Positions 38,641 through 46,923 of a stretch of DNA of 64,000 nucleotides are shown one piece after another (position 1 is the stretch's first letter; the number at the start of each line of letters is the position of its first letter). Under the pieces are notes generated by a model. It searched no databases and had not been told where the DNA came from. It saw only the letters and a list, made by a program, of their open reading frames with translations. The DNA is taken from positions 1,426,001-1,490,000 of the forward strand of contig NZ_CP133267.1 of assembly GCF_030915465.1 (NCBI RefSeq), written 5' to 3'. The stretch comes from Neobacillus sp. PS3-34 (GTDB taxonomy: Bacteria; Bacillota; Bacilli; Bacillales; Cytobacillaceae). The position numbers were made by a program, and so were the translations under genes.

Positions 38641-38652
38641 GATATTGGGCGG

Positions 38653-39437
38653 CTAGGAGTCCAGCCTTTCCTGCACTTTCCTGACTACACTTGTTACCAT
38701 TTTCCTTGGCATAAATCGAACACTTGCAGCTAGCAGCTTGTTTTTGAAACCAGGAATAATCACTGTTTTCTTATTAAAAAGCTGCGTATACCCGATATCA
38801 ACAACCGTCTTTACATCCATTACGCTGCTGGCGAAAAGCTTAGATTCTTCCAGGTTTGCCGCCTTTGAAAAACCTGTTTCGGTGGCTCCGGGGCAGAGAG
38901 CCGAGACCGTCACCCCGGTACCCTTCAATTCATTTTCCAATGCTTCTGTAAAAGATAGCACATATGCCTTTGTAGCATAATAGACTGCCATTAAAGGCCT
39001 GGCTGAAACGCAGCGGTAGAAGCGATGTTTAGAATTTTGCCTTGATTTCGCTGTATCATTCCTCCTAAAAATAGCTTGGTCATGTGGGTCAATGTTTTTA
39101 CATTCAAATCAATCATATTTAGTTCCCTGTTCAAATCCGTGCCGGTAAATTCTCCGAACAATCCAAAGCCTGCATTATTAACAAGAATGTCCACATTGAT
39201 TTTTTTTACTGAGAGTTCCTGATATAACTTCTCAACATTCTCCTGAACGGATAAATCAAACGGGAAAATTAAAACATTGTTTGAGTATTTAGATTCCAGT
39301 TCATTTTTTAAAAATTGAAGCTTCTCTTCGTTCCTCGCTGCTAAAATAAGATCATATCCGTCCTCAGCAAATCTTCTCGCAAATTCTTCCCCTATTCCAC
39401 CAGATGCTCCAGTAATTAGTACACTGCCTTTTTTCAT
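38653..39437 (-). pseudogene. Short-chain dehydrogenase/reductase (frame break)
   Basis: About 261 residues after repair. It has the cofactor motif TGASGGIGEEFARRF, NNAGFG, the catalytic Ser in NIASTAAFQPG and YYATKAYVLSF (Tyr and Lys). The break is between PG and the ATG of MAVYYATK: adding one C at GGCC 38996-38999 gives GPLMAVYYATK. It is 74 bp after the ArsR-type regulator gene on the same strand, and a 16-bp inverted repeat shared with that gene's leader lies just upstream. Substrate unknown. Confidence 0.85.
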
Positions 39438-39462
39438 AAAAATCTCCCCTTTAATTTTAAAT

Positions 39463-39478
39463 GTTTAAACACTTGAAC
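39463..39478 (-). promoter_or_regulatory. Candidate ArsR-type operator upstream of the SDR gene
   Basis: GTTTAAACACTTGAAC, a GTTTAA-N4-TTAAAC inverted repeat with one change. The same element lies before the regulator gene (39843) and before the epimerase gene (55951). Confidence 0.55.
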
Positions 39479-39511
39479 GTAAACTGTTTATTTTTTGCCT
39501 TCAGGGTTTTC

Positions 39512-39814
39512 CTAAAGGCAATCATTTTCCACCGTATTTATCAATTTTTTTAAAAGATTAACGGATGTATCCAGTGATAAAGAATAATAACGCTGTGTTC
39601 CTTTCTGCTCAACCGCAATTAAGCCGCTATCCCTCAAAAGCTTTAAATGATGGGAAATAGCCGGGCGTGACAGCTTTGATTGTTCTGTAATTTCATTTAC
39701 GGTCAAAGCCTCATGGTCTGCCAAAAGCAGAATAATATCCTGGCGGTGAGGATCACTAAGCGTTTGAAAAAGTGGTATACATGAACGAAATACTTCCACT
39801 GCTTTTTGGCCCAT
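39512..39814 (-). CDS. ArsR-family transcriptional regulator
   Basis: A 100-residue winged-helix repressor: LFQTLSDPHRQDIILLL, then the recognition region LTVNEITEQSKLSRPAISHHLKLLRDSG and wing IAVEQKGTQRYYSLS. No CxC metal motif is present, so it is probably not a classic metal sensor. It is followed by the SDR gene. A perfect GTTTAA-N4-TTAAAC repeat lies 29 bp before its start, pointing to autoregulation. The signal is unknown. Confidence 0.9.
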   Translation of the reverse strand: MGQKAVEVFRSCIPLFQTLSDPHRQDIILLLADHEALTVNEITEQSKLSRPAISHHLKLLRDSGLIAVEQKGTQRYYSLSLDTSVNLLKKLINTVENDCL

Positions 39815-39842
39815 AATTCAACTCCTCACATCACCTTTTAAT

Positions 39843-39858
39843 GTTTAAATTTTTAAAC
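39843..39858 (-). promoter_or_regulatory. Candidate ArsR autoregulatory operator
   Basis: GTTTAAATTTTTAAAC, a perfect 6-4-6 inverted repeat in the regulator's own leader. Confidence 0.6.
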
Positions 39859-39975
39859 CTTTAAGATGATGAAGTAATCATATAAAATAAAAATACTTGT
39901 GTCAACTGTTTAATTGAATGTAATAAATTCACAATTTATCCATTGTTTTCAGCCGAAAAATAAATAAAATAAATA

Positions 39976-40055
39976 TTGCTGCCGGATATACGAACTCTGG
40001 CTTTCAATTTAACCTTTTTTAAATTGGAGGCTATGAACAGAATTCTGGCAGCGGC
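39976..40055 (+). ncRNA. Candidate structured leader RNA of unknown class
   Basis: GCTGCC (39978) pairs with GGCAGC (40047), enclosing an internal loop and an inner 14-bp helix GGCTTTCAATTTAA/TTAAATTGGAGGCT. It lies in the 415-bp gap before the ion permease gene and is followed 80 bp later by an intrinsic terminator, the layout of a regulated leader. It does not fit the purine, FMN, SAM, Mg, Mn or c-di-GMP consensus. It could also be a small inverted-repeat element. Confidence 0.4.
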
Positions 40056-40135
40056 TACAACTGTTAGCATTTAAATCTTTACATTACAATCTTACTTTAA
40101 TAGAATTATAGTTAATCGAATACACTGCGTTTTCT

Positions 40136-40166
40136 GGAGGAGCCTGTCAACACAGGCTCCTTTTTG
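40136..40166 (+). terminator. Leader terminator before the ion permease gene
   Basis: GGAGCCTGT and ACAGGCTCC around CAAC, followed by TTTTTG. There is no gene directly upstream on this strand, so it may be an attenuator. Confidence 0.85.
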
Positions 40167-40230
40167 CATTTTTTTTGCAAATACTATTACAAGCACAGAA
40201 AGATTTAGCGCAAAGAGAAGAGGTGGACTT

Positions 40231-41511
40231 GTGTCAAATGAAACAGCATTAGCAATCGGCATATTTTTAGTTGCATATGCTTTTATCGTAACAGAAAAAA
40301 TCCATCGGACCATCATCTCCATGGCTGGAGGAATATTGATGGTGTTCTTTGGAATAATTGATCAGGAAACAGCCCTGCATCACATTGACTTTAATACGCT
40401 AGGGCTCCTCACAGGGATGATGATCATGGTGGCCATCACAGCTGAAACAGGCTTGTTCCATTTCATTGCCATTTGGTCAGCAAAAAAAGTAAAAGGCAGT
40501 CCGTTGAAAATATTAATTACTCTTGGACTAATCACAGCATTTGGGTCCGCTCTGCTCGATAATGTCACTACTGTATTATTGATGGTGCCTGTAACCTTCA
40601 GTATCACCAGGCAGTTAAAGGTCAATCCCATGCCCTACTTAATGATGGAAATAATCGCCTCTAATGTTGGCGGGACTTCCACAATGATTGGAGATCCACC
40701 AAATATTATGCTTGGAAGTGCAGTTAAAGAGCTGACTTTTATGGAATTCATCTACAATCTATCCGCTATTTCCTTTTTGATACTGTTGATAAATTTAGCC
40801 GTATTGACAATTATTTATCGTAAGCAGCTTAAAACATCAGACCAATTAAAGGCAGCTTTGATGGCCTTGGATGAAAAAAAGGAAATTAGGGATAAAAAAC
40901 TTCTTTTGAAATCACTGACGGCCTTAGGACTAACCATATTAGGATTCTTTCTGCATCAATTGCTCCATATTGAATCTGCATCAATTGCTTTAGGCGGTGC
41001 ATTTCTCCTTCTTTTGATGGCCGGGGAACAGCATTTGGATAGAGCATTGCATAAAGTGGAATGGACAACAATTTTCTTTTTTGTCGGGTTATTTGTTCTC
41101 GTCTCCGGTTTGATGGAAACAGGTGTCATCAAACAGCTGGCCGACTACTCGATTCATTTAACCGGTGGAAATGTCACTTCAACATCTATTTTAATCCTCT
41201 GGGTTAGTGCGATCGCTTCGGCATTTATCGATAATATTCCATTTGTTGCTACGATGATTCCGATGATAAAAGAGATGGGATCAATGGGCATCCATAACCT
41301 GGAACCAATCTGGTGGAGCCTTTCACTTGGTGCCTGCCTTGGCGGTAATGGTACACTAATTGGAGCAAGCGCTAATGTAATTGTGGCAGGCATGGCGGCA
41401 AAGGAAGGTTATCCGATCACGTTTACCAGGTTTTTGTTAATTGCTTTTCCTTTAATGATATTATCTATTCTCGTTTGTACCGTTTATATTTATTTCAGAT
41501 ATCTTATTTAA
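40231..41511 (+). CDS. ArsB/NhaD-family ion permease
   Basis: A 426-residue membrane protein with about 11-12 helices. The family motifs are in two pseudo-repeats: SALLDNVTTVLLMVPVTF with SNVGGTSTMIGDPPNIMLGS, and SAFIDNIPFVATMIPMI with GACLGGNGTLIGASANVI. This IT-superfamily fold includes arsenite pumps, Na/H antiporters and dicarboxylate carriers; no ars genes adjoin, so the ion is not known. GTG 40231 has AGAGGTGG upstream. A hypothetical gene follows 13 bp later. Confidence 0.85.
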   Translation: MSNETALAIGIFLVAYAFIVTEKIHRTIISMAGGILMVFFGIIDQETALHHIDFNTLGLLTGMMIMVAITAETGLFHFIAIWSAKKVKGSPLKILITLGLITAFGSALLDNVTTVLLMVPVTFSITRQLKVNPMPYLMMEIIASNVGGTSTMIGDPPNIMLGSAVKELTFMEFIYNLSAISFLILLINLAVLTIIYRKQLKTSDQLKAALMALDEKKEIRDKKLLLKSLTALGLTILGFFLHQLLHIESASIALGGAFLLLLMAGEQHLDRALHKVEWTTIFFFVGLFVLVSGLMETGVIKQLADYSIHLTGGNVTSTSILILWVSAIASAFIDNIPFVATMIPMIKEMGSMGIHNLEPIWWSLSLGACLGGNGTLIGASANVIVAGMAAKEGYPITFTRFLLIAFPLMILSILVCTVYIYFRYLI

Positions 41512-41524
41512 TGGAGGCAGGGTC

Positions 41525-41803
41525 ATGAAGCTGAAGTATCAATATGATAAAGAAATACTGACAATATCAGAGAAGCAAAGTGAAAGTGATATTGAAATCA
41601 CCATTCTTTTCAGAAATGAGGAATCAGCCAAGCATTTAGAAGCTATCCGTATTTTCTTTGATGAGAATGACATTTATACTGATGCGATCTTTAACACTTA
41701 CACTGATAACAGCCATCAGGTCATTGTAAGGAAAGACTATTATATTGATTTTATCTTGCAGCTTTTCAAACAAACTCTACTGAAAAGTATTACCTGGGAA
41801 TAA
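41525..41803 (+). CDS. Hypothetical protein, 92 residues
   Basis: Not recognised. It is a soluble, Asp/Glu-rich protein (MKLKYQYDKEILTISEKQSE) with a predicted alpha/beta layout and a Tyr-rich C-terminus (KDYYIDFILQLFKQTL). GGAGG precedes the ATG, and the 13-bp distance from the permease gene implies cotranscription, so it may be an accessory protein. Confidence 0.65.
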   Translation: MKLKYQYDKEILTISEKQSESDIEITILFRNEESAKHLEAIRIFFDENDIYTDAIFNTYTDNSHQVIVRKDYYIDFILQLFKQTLLKSITWE

Positions 41804-41828
41804 CCGATACGTACACCCGTTAATGAAA

Positions 41829-41869
41829 AAAAGGCAGTCCCTGATATTGGATCTGAGGACTGCCTTTTC
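41829..41869 (+). terminator. Terminator of the permease operon
   Basis: AAGGCAGTCC and GGACTGCCTT around a 16-base loop, followed by TTCATTT. Confidence 0.85.
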
Positions 41870-42006
41870 ATTTGGATAAACATTTGTTATGGACGAAAAT
41901 GAGTGCCTGCTGGTTTTCCCTGCTATTTGTAAAATACAGCAAAATGTTTTTAGTTTTTCGGCTATTATGAGAAAATAAGAAGGCAGAAAATGAAGGAGGT
42001 ATTATT

Positions 42007-42843
42007 ATGCCAACAAATTTAAAAAGTACGACTGTCCTGCATAACGGAGTAGAAATGCCGTGGTTTGGACTTGGAGTTTTTAAAGTACAGGAAGGCTCGG
42101 AAGTAATCGATTCAGTAAAGGCAGCCATAAAAAATGGATACATAAGCATTGATACCGCTGCAGTTTACAAAAATGAGGAAGGCGTTGGGCAAGCGATTAA
42201 AGAATCGGAAGTTCCTCGTGAAGAATTGTTTATTACAACAAAGGTTTGGAATGCCGAGCAGGGCTACGAATCTACTTTAAAAGCGTTTGAAACAAGCATG
42301 GAAAAGCTTGGTCTTGACTATCTTGACCTTTACTTAATTCACTGGCCTGTTAAAGGCAAGTATGTTGAAACATGGAAGGCGCTCGAAAAGCTGTACAAAG
42401 ATGGCCGCGTCCGTGCAATTGGTGTAAGCAACTTCCATGTCCATCATTTACAGGATATTCTAGAAATTGCTGAAATCAAGCCGATGGTTAACCAAGTGGA
42501 ATACCACCCACATTTAACACAAAAAGAGCTTCACGAATTCTGTAAAAAAGAAGGCATCCAGCTTGAAGCCTGGTCTCCTCTAAAACAAGGAGAGCTTTTA
42601 ACAGAGCCGACCATTGTTGAGATTGCTGAAAAGCATCAGAAATCTTCTGCGCAAATTATTTTGCGTTGGGATTTACAAAATGAAGTGGTTACTATTCCAA
42701 AATCGATAAAAGAACACCGCATCATTGAAAACGCTGATATTTTTGATTTCGAGTTAACAGCAGAAGAAATGGAAACAATTAATGGCTTAAATAAAAACGA
42801 GCGTATCGGCCAGATCCTGACAATTTTGATTTTTAATCTTTAA
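42007..42843 (+). CDS. yvgN: Aldo/keto reductase, glyoxal/methylglyoxal reductase type (YvgN)
   Basis: About 276 residues, strikingly like B. subtilis YvgN, which reduces glyoxals with NADPH. It has the Asp in SIDTAAVYKNEEG, Lys in ELFITTKVWN, His in YLIHWP and the cofactor loop TIPKSIKEHRI. AAGGAGG precedes ATG 42007. The last dozen residues (GQILTILIFNL) are out of frame: adding one C at GGCC 42808-42811 gives GPDPDNFDF and a stop at 42834-42836, the normal family ending. Confidence 0.9.
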   Translation: MPTNLKSTTVLHNGVEMPWFGLGVFKVQEGSEVIDSVKAAIKNGYISIDTAAVYKNEEGVGQAIKESEVPREELFITTKVWNAEQGYESTLKAFETSMEKLGLDYLDLYLIHWPVKGKYVETWKALEKLYKDGRVRAIGVSNFHVHHLQDILEIAEIKPMVNQVEYHPHLTQKELHEFCKKEGIQLEAWSPLKQGELLTEPTIVEIAEKHQKSSAQIILRWDLQNEVVTIPKSIKEHRIIENADIFDFELTAEEMETINGLNKNERIGQILTILIFNL

Positions 42844-42872
42844 AAACACCTGGTATCCAGCCAGGTGTTTTT
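42842..42872 (+). terminator. Terminator of yvgN
   Basis: AAAACACCTGG and CCAGGTGTTTT with a short loop and flanking T-run. Confidence 0.88.
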
Positions 42873-43041
42873 AGATTTCATACCTATAAAACTTCCTATC
42901 TACCCCCATAACAGGATAGTTCTCCGGCAGGTCTCGCTTTTCAATCTCTTGGAAATCATTTTTTTCATAAAATCTATGGGCAGTCACAAACTGCTATGTC
43001 GTTCCGAGAAATATTTCCTTAACTTCATTATCCTTGGACCA
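42871..43041 (-). pseudogene. GNAT acetyltransferase, C-terminal remnant
   Basis: The minus-strand frame reads NEVKEIFLGTT, a TAG, then QFVTAHRFYEKNDFQEIEKR and LPENYPVMGVDRKFYRYEI. This is the last two strands and helix of a GNAT fold (AHRFYEKNGF-type motif). The acetyl-CoA site and the whole N-terminal half are absent and the internal stop breaks what remains. I take it as a decayed gene. Confidence 0.6.
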
Positions 43042-43181
43042 TTACACACTATCCTGCAAACTCCTGCTATTGTATTTATATAAATTTAGGAAAGCAAAAA
43101 AAGCTTAGCAATCCCGAAAAAGGGTAAATGCCAATTATAAATAATGGCGAAAACATCACATCTCAGAAAGGAGTATTAATA

Positions 43182-43628
43182 GTGAAAAAGACTTCATTCA
43201 TTATCCTGTTAATATTTACACTAATTTTGCCAAGTATCGCTGATGCGAAGGGATTCAGGGGAGGCAGTTCGAGAGGCAGCACTTTTTCCCATTCTAATAG
43301 CAGTATCAGTTCAAAGAGCGGCAGCACATATCGTTCGGGATACAAAAGCCCATCAAGCAATGCAACTAAAAAACCATCCTACAATAATCAGCAGAATTAC
43401 AATAATAACCAACAGCGGTCATCAAAAACAAAGAGCATTCTGACCCACGGAGCAGCATTTGGTGCCGGAGCATTGTTGGGCAGTATGCTTCATCCCTTTG
43501 GTGGCGGTGGATATTATGGAGGTTATGGCGGTGGCGGGTTTTCAATCCTTCCAATCCTGATCGATATCGTTGTTATTCTCATTATTATACGGATAATTAA
43601 GAGTATTTTCTCTAGAAGACGGTATTAA
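43182..43628 (+). CDS. Hypothetical glycine/serine/asparagine-rich membrane protein
   Basis: 148 residues from GTG 43182, chosen because AAAGGAG lies eight bases before it. An N-terminal signal-like helix (SFIILLIFTLILPSIADAKG) is followed by a Ser/Gly- and then Asn/Gln-rich low-complexity stretch (about 25-90), a GAAFGAGALLGSML helix, a GGGGYYGGYGGGG tract and a final helix with a basic tail (SRRRY). Not assigned to a characterised family. yxcD follows 12 bp later, so they form an operon. Confidence 0.7.
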   Translation: MKKTSFIILLIFTLILPSIADAKGFRGGSSRGSTFSHSNSSISSKSGSTYRSGYKSPSSNATKKPSYNNQQNYNNNQQRSSKTKSILTHGAAFGAGALLGSMLHPFGGGGYYGGYGGGGFSILPILIDIVVILIIIRIIKSIFSRRRY

Positions 43629-43640
43629 GGGGTAATAATT

Positions 43641-43946
43641 ATGGAACTTCTTTTAAATGAACAAGACGTTGTAGACAGTGTCTGTGTCTATGCAGCATAT
43701 CGCGATAACGCTTCTCCCCAGGACGTGGATGCAGACTTGCAGTTTAACCAACAATATGGATTTTCTGCTTCTTCACAGATTCAAGGGCATATGCAAAGAT
43801 ATTTTAACGAGCAGGAAGTTGTCGATGCAGTTTCAGAATATCTGCAGGAATATCATAACTTCCCTGCTGAAAGGATTTTGGTTGAATTACGATTTTCCCA
43901 GGATGAAGGCATCCATGCTTCTGTAAAAATAACTAATGATTATTAA
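43641..43946 (+). CDS. yxcD: YxcD-like protein (DUF2653)
   Basis: A 101-residue soluble acidic protein. Two related halves begin NEQDVVDSVCVYAAY and NEQEVVDAVSEYLQEY, suggesting an internal duplication. Length and motifs match B. subtilis YxcD, whose function is unknown. AAGGGG precedes the ATG. Downstream partner of the glycine-rich membrane protein gene. Confidence 0.8.
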   Translation: MELLLNEQDVVDSVCVYAAYRDNASPQDVDADLQFNQQYGFSASSQIQGHMQRYFNEQEVVDAVSEYLQEYHNFPAERILVELRFSQDEGIHASVKITNDY

Positions 43947-44197
43947 TTGATTTAATAAAACCACTCAATGTTATTATCCCCTTTAAGTAGATATTCTTCA
44001 AAAAATTTTCAATACCGTGAAGAAAAGAATGTCACTTGGAGGGGGTTTTGCTTTGGCTAAAAAACAAATAAAGATAAATTCATGAAATATATTAATGTAT
44101 CTAATAGTTATAAAGTATTGGGGGAGGATTTAGGAATTCTCAATTTTACACATCTCAAAACATAGAAGTTGTATATAGAACCGTGTAATTCTTAAAT

Positions 44198-44345
44198 GGA
44201 GATACGACAAGCGATTGAAGAATATATCAATCACTACAATTTCAAACGTACTCAAATGAAACTAAACCAACGCGCACCGACTGAATATTGTACGCGTTGG
44301 CTGCATAGTTTTTTTTGTTGTCTGCTTGACAGGGTAAGACCAAAA
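44198..44345 (+). mobile_element. IS3-family insertion sequence, 3' remnant
   Basis: The frame EIRQAIEEYINHYNFKRTQMKLNQRAPTEY is the very end of an IS3/IS150 OrfB transposase, after the last catalytic Glu. It is followed by TGTCTGCTTGACAGGGTA, a typical IS3-group right end. The rest of the transposase is missing. The whole 430-bp gap between yxcD and the PspA gene has no other gene. Confidence 0.75.
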
Positions 44346-44377
44346 CACTGATGGTTTTTCGGGTTTTAGGTGTTTTC

Positions 44378-45036
44378 TTATTTGGCTTCCTTTAGCTTCG
44401 CCAATTCCTTATCAATCGCATCTAGCAAATCTGTTTGGATGGCTGCTGATTTTGTTCCTGTTGAAAACTGATAAAAATGCGTGCTCGCTGCTGCCTCTGC
44501 TTCAAGCTTTTGCACATATCCTTCGACTTTTGCAAAGCCTCTTACAGCGCTTGCAGTATCAAAGTTTGATAGGGCGGAATGAGATTGTTTTATCGCTTTT
44601 GCTGCATGCGCCCTTGTCAGAAGGCTAAGCTTTTTGACCTCTAATTCCTGATATTTTTCATTTAACTTGCTAATTTGCTCGTAAAGCCGGGAGGTCTGCT
44701 CCTTGATGGCAGAAAATTGTTCCCGGTAGGCTGTTAGTTTTTCCTCTTCAAGGATTTTTTCCTTAAGGGCAAGCCTTGCCATGTCTTCTTCATTTCTCGA
44801 AACTGCAAGCTCTGCCTGACGGCTCCGTTTCGCAACCAGAGCTTCTGCTTCGTTTACTAGAATTTCATATCTTTTTTCAAGATATAATTGGTGGCGAAAG
44901 CCTTCTGTGCATCACCAACCTGCTCCTCGAGATTTCGCATATATTCATTCATCATGCTTATTGGATTTTCCATTCTGTCCAATGCTTCGTGTACATCTGC
45001 TGTAAAGATGGTTTTAACGCGTTTTAGGATACCCAT
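44378..45036 (-). pseudogene. PspA/IM30-family envelope-stress protein (frame break)
   Basis: About 219 residues after repair, almost all coiled coil. It starts MGILKRVKTIFTADVHEALD, with NPISMMNEYMRNLEEQVGDA and the LIaH/PspA heptads following. One C is missing near 44890: ACCAATTA should be ACCCAATTA, giving FATQLYLEKRYEIL. Such proteins coat and protect stressed membranes. It follows the membrane protein gene at 45037 with the stop and ATG touching (TAAATG), and that gene may be its anchor. Confidence 0.85.
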
Positions 45037-45723
45037 TTAATTTTCCTCCTTAAAAAGATTTCTTTCCCATTCGTCTAACTTGTCTGCATCAGTGTTAATA
45101 GTTCCTGTTGCCACCTGAAATGAAACTGGAATATCCCAACTGTCATTTTTGTTTGTGATTATCCATTTTTTAAAAAGCCAAACGATAAGTATTACTGCTG
45201 CTGCAGCCAGTAAAAAAACTTTAAAAATCATAACCAGGCCAATCAGCATCAAAAGCCAGCCTGTCCATTTCTTCAACAAACTGTTCCCAGAAAACTTACG
45301 TAAAAACCAGCCCAGGAAGAAAATTGCCGCTGCCAGCATCCAACCGAACAAGCCGAAACCATGATGTTCCCTGCCGTGGAAGCCTCGATCCATAGGTCCA
45401 TGTCCAAATCCTTTAGCAAATTGGCTCTGGCTGCCATTCATGTCACGGTTTCCGAAGAAAGGATGATTTAGTGAAGGTCCATTTTGTGAAAGTCCATCCT
45501 GGCGGTCTCCTTTTTGAAAGGCCTTATTTTGATTATTTCCGAAAGGTGCAGCTGGCCCACCATTAAATTTGGAATGAGCATTTTGTAAGAATGGTGCTCT
45601 GCCCAGTCCATCGAACCAGCCTCTATGCATCGAAAAAAATCCTGCAGCAAGGATAACTGCCAGAAACGGTATCAATAACCACCTCCTTTTTTTAGACTTC
45701 TTTTTTTCAAAATCTTGTTCCAT
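45037..45723 (-). CDS. Hypothetical membrane protein upstream of pspA-like gene
   Basis: 228 residues: a basic N-terminus, membrane helix at about 14-31 (WLLIPFLAVILAAGFF), an 80-residue extracellular Gly/Asn/Phe/His-rich linker, two or three helices at about 120-185, and a cytoplasmic tail (NLFKEEN). The shape recalls LiaI/LiaF-like partners of PspA proteins, but the sequence is not recognised. AGGAGG precedes the ATG. It is directly followed by the PspA-family gene. Confidence 0.7.
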   Translation of the reverse strand: MEQDFEKKKSKKRRWLLIPFLAVILAAGFFSMHRGWFDGLGRAPFLQNAHSKFNGGPAAPFGNNQNKAFQKGDRQDGLSQNGPSLNHPFFGNRDMNGSQSQFAKGFGHGPMDRGFHGREHHGFGLFGWMLAAAIFFLGWFLRKFSGNSLLKKWTGWLLMLIGLVMIFKVFLLAAAAVILIVWLFKKWIITNKNDSWDIPVSFQVATGTINTDADKLDEWERNLFKEEN

Positions 45724-45848
45724 TTCTATTCCTCCTTACACCGCTTACTGTCTTACAAGGTTCATTATCCAAGGCTTGCCTTAACTTTTTCTTAACTTCT
45801 AAAAAAGAATTGAAAAGAATGAATTTCGGAAAAGAAAAGTGGATTTTT

Positions 45849-46152
45849 TTATAAGGCTGTTTTCGTATACTTTGTTGCTATTTAAGGAGTAGTTGATTTC
45901 CACTCCAGGATGCTCGCTTTCCGCGGGGCGGGCGATGAGCCTCCTCGGCGCACAGCGCCTGTGGGGTCTCACCTGTCCCGCTGCTCCCGCAGGACGTTGA
46001 ATCATCTTCCTAGAATCAACACCGCACGAAGGAAATGCGAGAGCATTTTCGAGGAGCTCGCACCTTCCGCTCCAATCAACTTCTTTTTCAACGATTTGCT
46101 TTTAAAAACCTATTTGCAAAACAACAATCTCTTAGAAAACAGCCTTTTATAA
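45849..46152 (+). repeat. Repeat family A, copy 2 (full, with terminal inverted repeats)
   Basis: 304 bp bounded by TTATAAGGCTGTTTTC and GAAAACAGCCTTTTATAA, that is, inverted ends of about 16 bp. The centre has the GC-rich GGATGCTCGCTTTCCGCGGG block plus a GGCGCACAGCGCC palindrome that copy 1 lacks. No open frame of note. It looks like a miniature inverted-repeat element. Confidence 0.85.
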
Positions 46153-46265
46153 AACTAGGAATTTAGGATGCGGATTTTATCGATCAGTACGAAAGAGTGA
46201 TGGAGGCAGTCCAATATTTCTGTATTTTAATGCCATAAAAAAACTCAAATGCTTGTATTTGGCTT

Positions 46266-46353
46266 TCTATGGGTGAAAAATCCCACTCTATGCATATAAA
46301 TCACTCTTCTATGATTGTAATTTAGGTTCTATGCGAAAAAAAACTGTTCTATG
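46266..46353 (+). repeat. Five TCTATG hexamers phased every 20-21 bp
   Basis: TCTATG at 46266, 46287, 46308, 46328 and 46348. The sequence between them is A+T-rich and not conserved. It lies downstream of ribH in the 710-bp gap shared with repeat A copy 2. Helical phasing suggests a protein-binding array or an expanded simple unit. Confidence 0.7.
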
Positions 46354-46385
46354 CCCCAAACCTTAGATTCAGCCTTTTCTCTGCA

Positions 46386-46427
46386 AAAAAAGGGCAACAC
46401 CCCATGAATGGAGCGTTGCCCTTTTAA
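46386..46427 (-). terminator. Terminator of the rib operon
   Basis: AAAGGGCAACGCTCC and GGGGTGTTGCCCTTT (with G-U) around ATTCAT, followed on the minus strand by seven T. Confidence 0.9.
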
Positions 46428-46435
46428 AAATTCTA

Positions 46436-46903
46436 TTATTCAAAGCTGCGGCTAAGGTTAGCCATTTCAATTGCAGAAGCAGCTGCTTCCCAACCTTTAT
46501 TTCCTGCCTTTGTTCCTGCCCTTTCGATTGCCTGCTCGATGCTGTCAGTCGTTAAAACACCAAATATGACTGGAACTCCTGTATTTAAAGCAATCGATGC
46601 TACCCCTTTTGCTGTTTCATTGCAAACATAATCGAAATGAGGTGTGGATCCCCGGATAACGGTACCTAGGGTAATTACAGCATCATATTTATTGCTTTTC
46701 GCCATTTTCTGAGCCATGAACGGAATTTCAAATGCCCCCGGAACCCAAGCCACATCTACACCTTCTTCAGCAACACCATGTCTCTTAAGCGCATCCTGGG
46801 CTCCGCTCAATAGCTTGCTAGTAATAAATTCATTAAAACGTCCTACCACTATTCCAATTTTAAGTCCCGTACCTACTAAATGTCCTTCAAAAATGTTTCC
46901 CAT
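46436..46903 (-). CDS. ribH: 6,7-dimethyl-8-ribityllumazine synthase
   Basis: A 155-residue subunit of the 60-meric capsid that condenses the pyrimidine and dihydroxybutanone phosphate precursors in riboflavin synthesis. It has [41 protein letters not shown] (with the active His) and [16 protein letters not shown]. The frame is intact. Last gene of the ribE-ribBA-ribH operon; GGAGGAA precedes the ATG. Confidence 0.95.
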   Translation of the reverse strand: MGNIFEGHLVGTGLKIGIVVGRFNEFITSKLLSGAQDALKRHGVAEEGVDVAWVPGAFEIPFMAQKMAKSNKYDAVITLGTVIRGSTPHFDYVCNETAKGVASIALNTGVPVIFGVLTTDSIEQAIERAGTKAGNKGWEAAASAIEMANLSRSFE

Positions 46904-46923
46904 GTGTTATTCCTCCAATAATA

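Noticed and set aside
39976..40055. Purine, Mg (M-box), Mn (yybP-ykoY) or guanidine riboswitch
   Set aside because: None of the conserved core strings of these classes is present; left as an unassigned structure.
44060..44345. A complete IS3-family element
   Set aside because: Only the last 35-50 codons of the transposase and a possible right end remain; no left end or orfA was found.
45799..46152. Short frames across repeat A copy 2 on both strands
   Set aside because: They are translations of the repeat itself and recur with repeat A copy 1 at 2166-2375.
46266..46353. CRISPR-like array
   Set aside because: The repeated unit is only six bases and spacers are about 14 bp; no cas genes are present. 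Treated as a phased motif instead.
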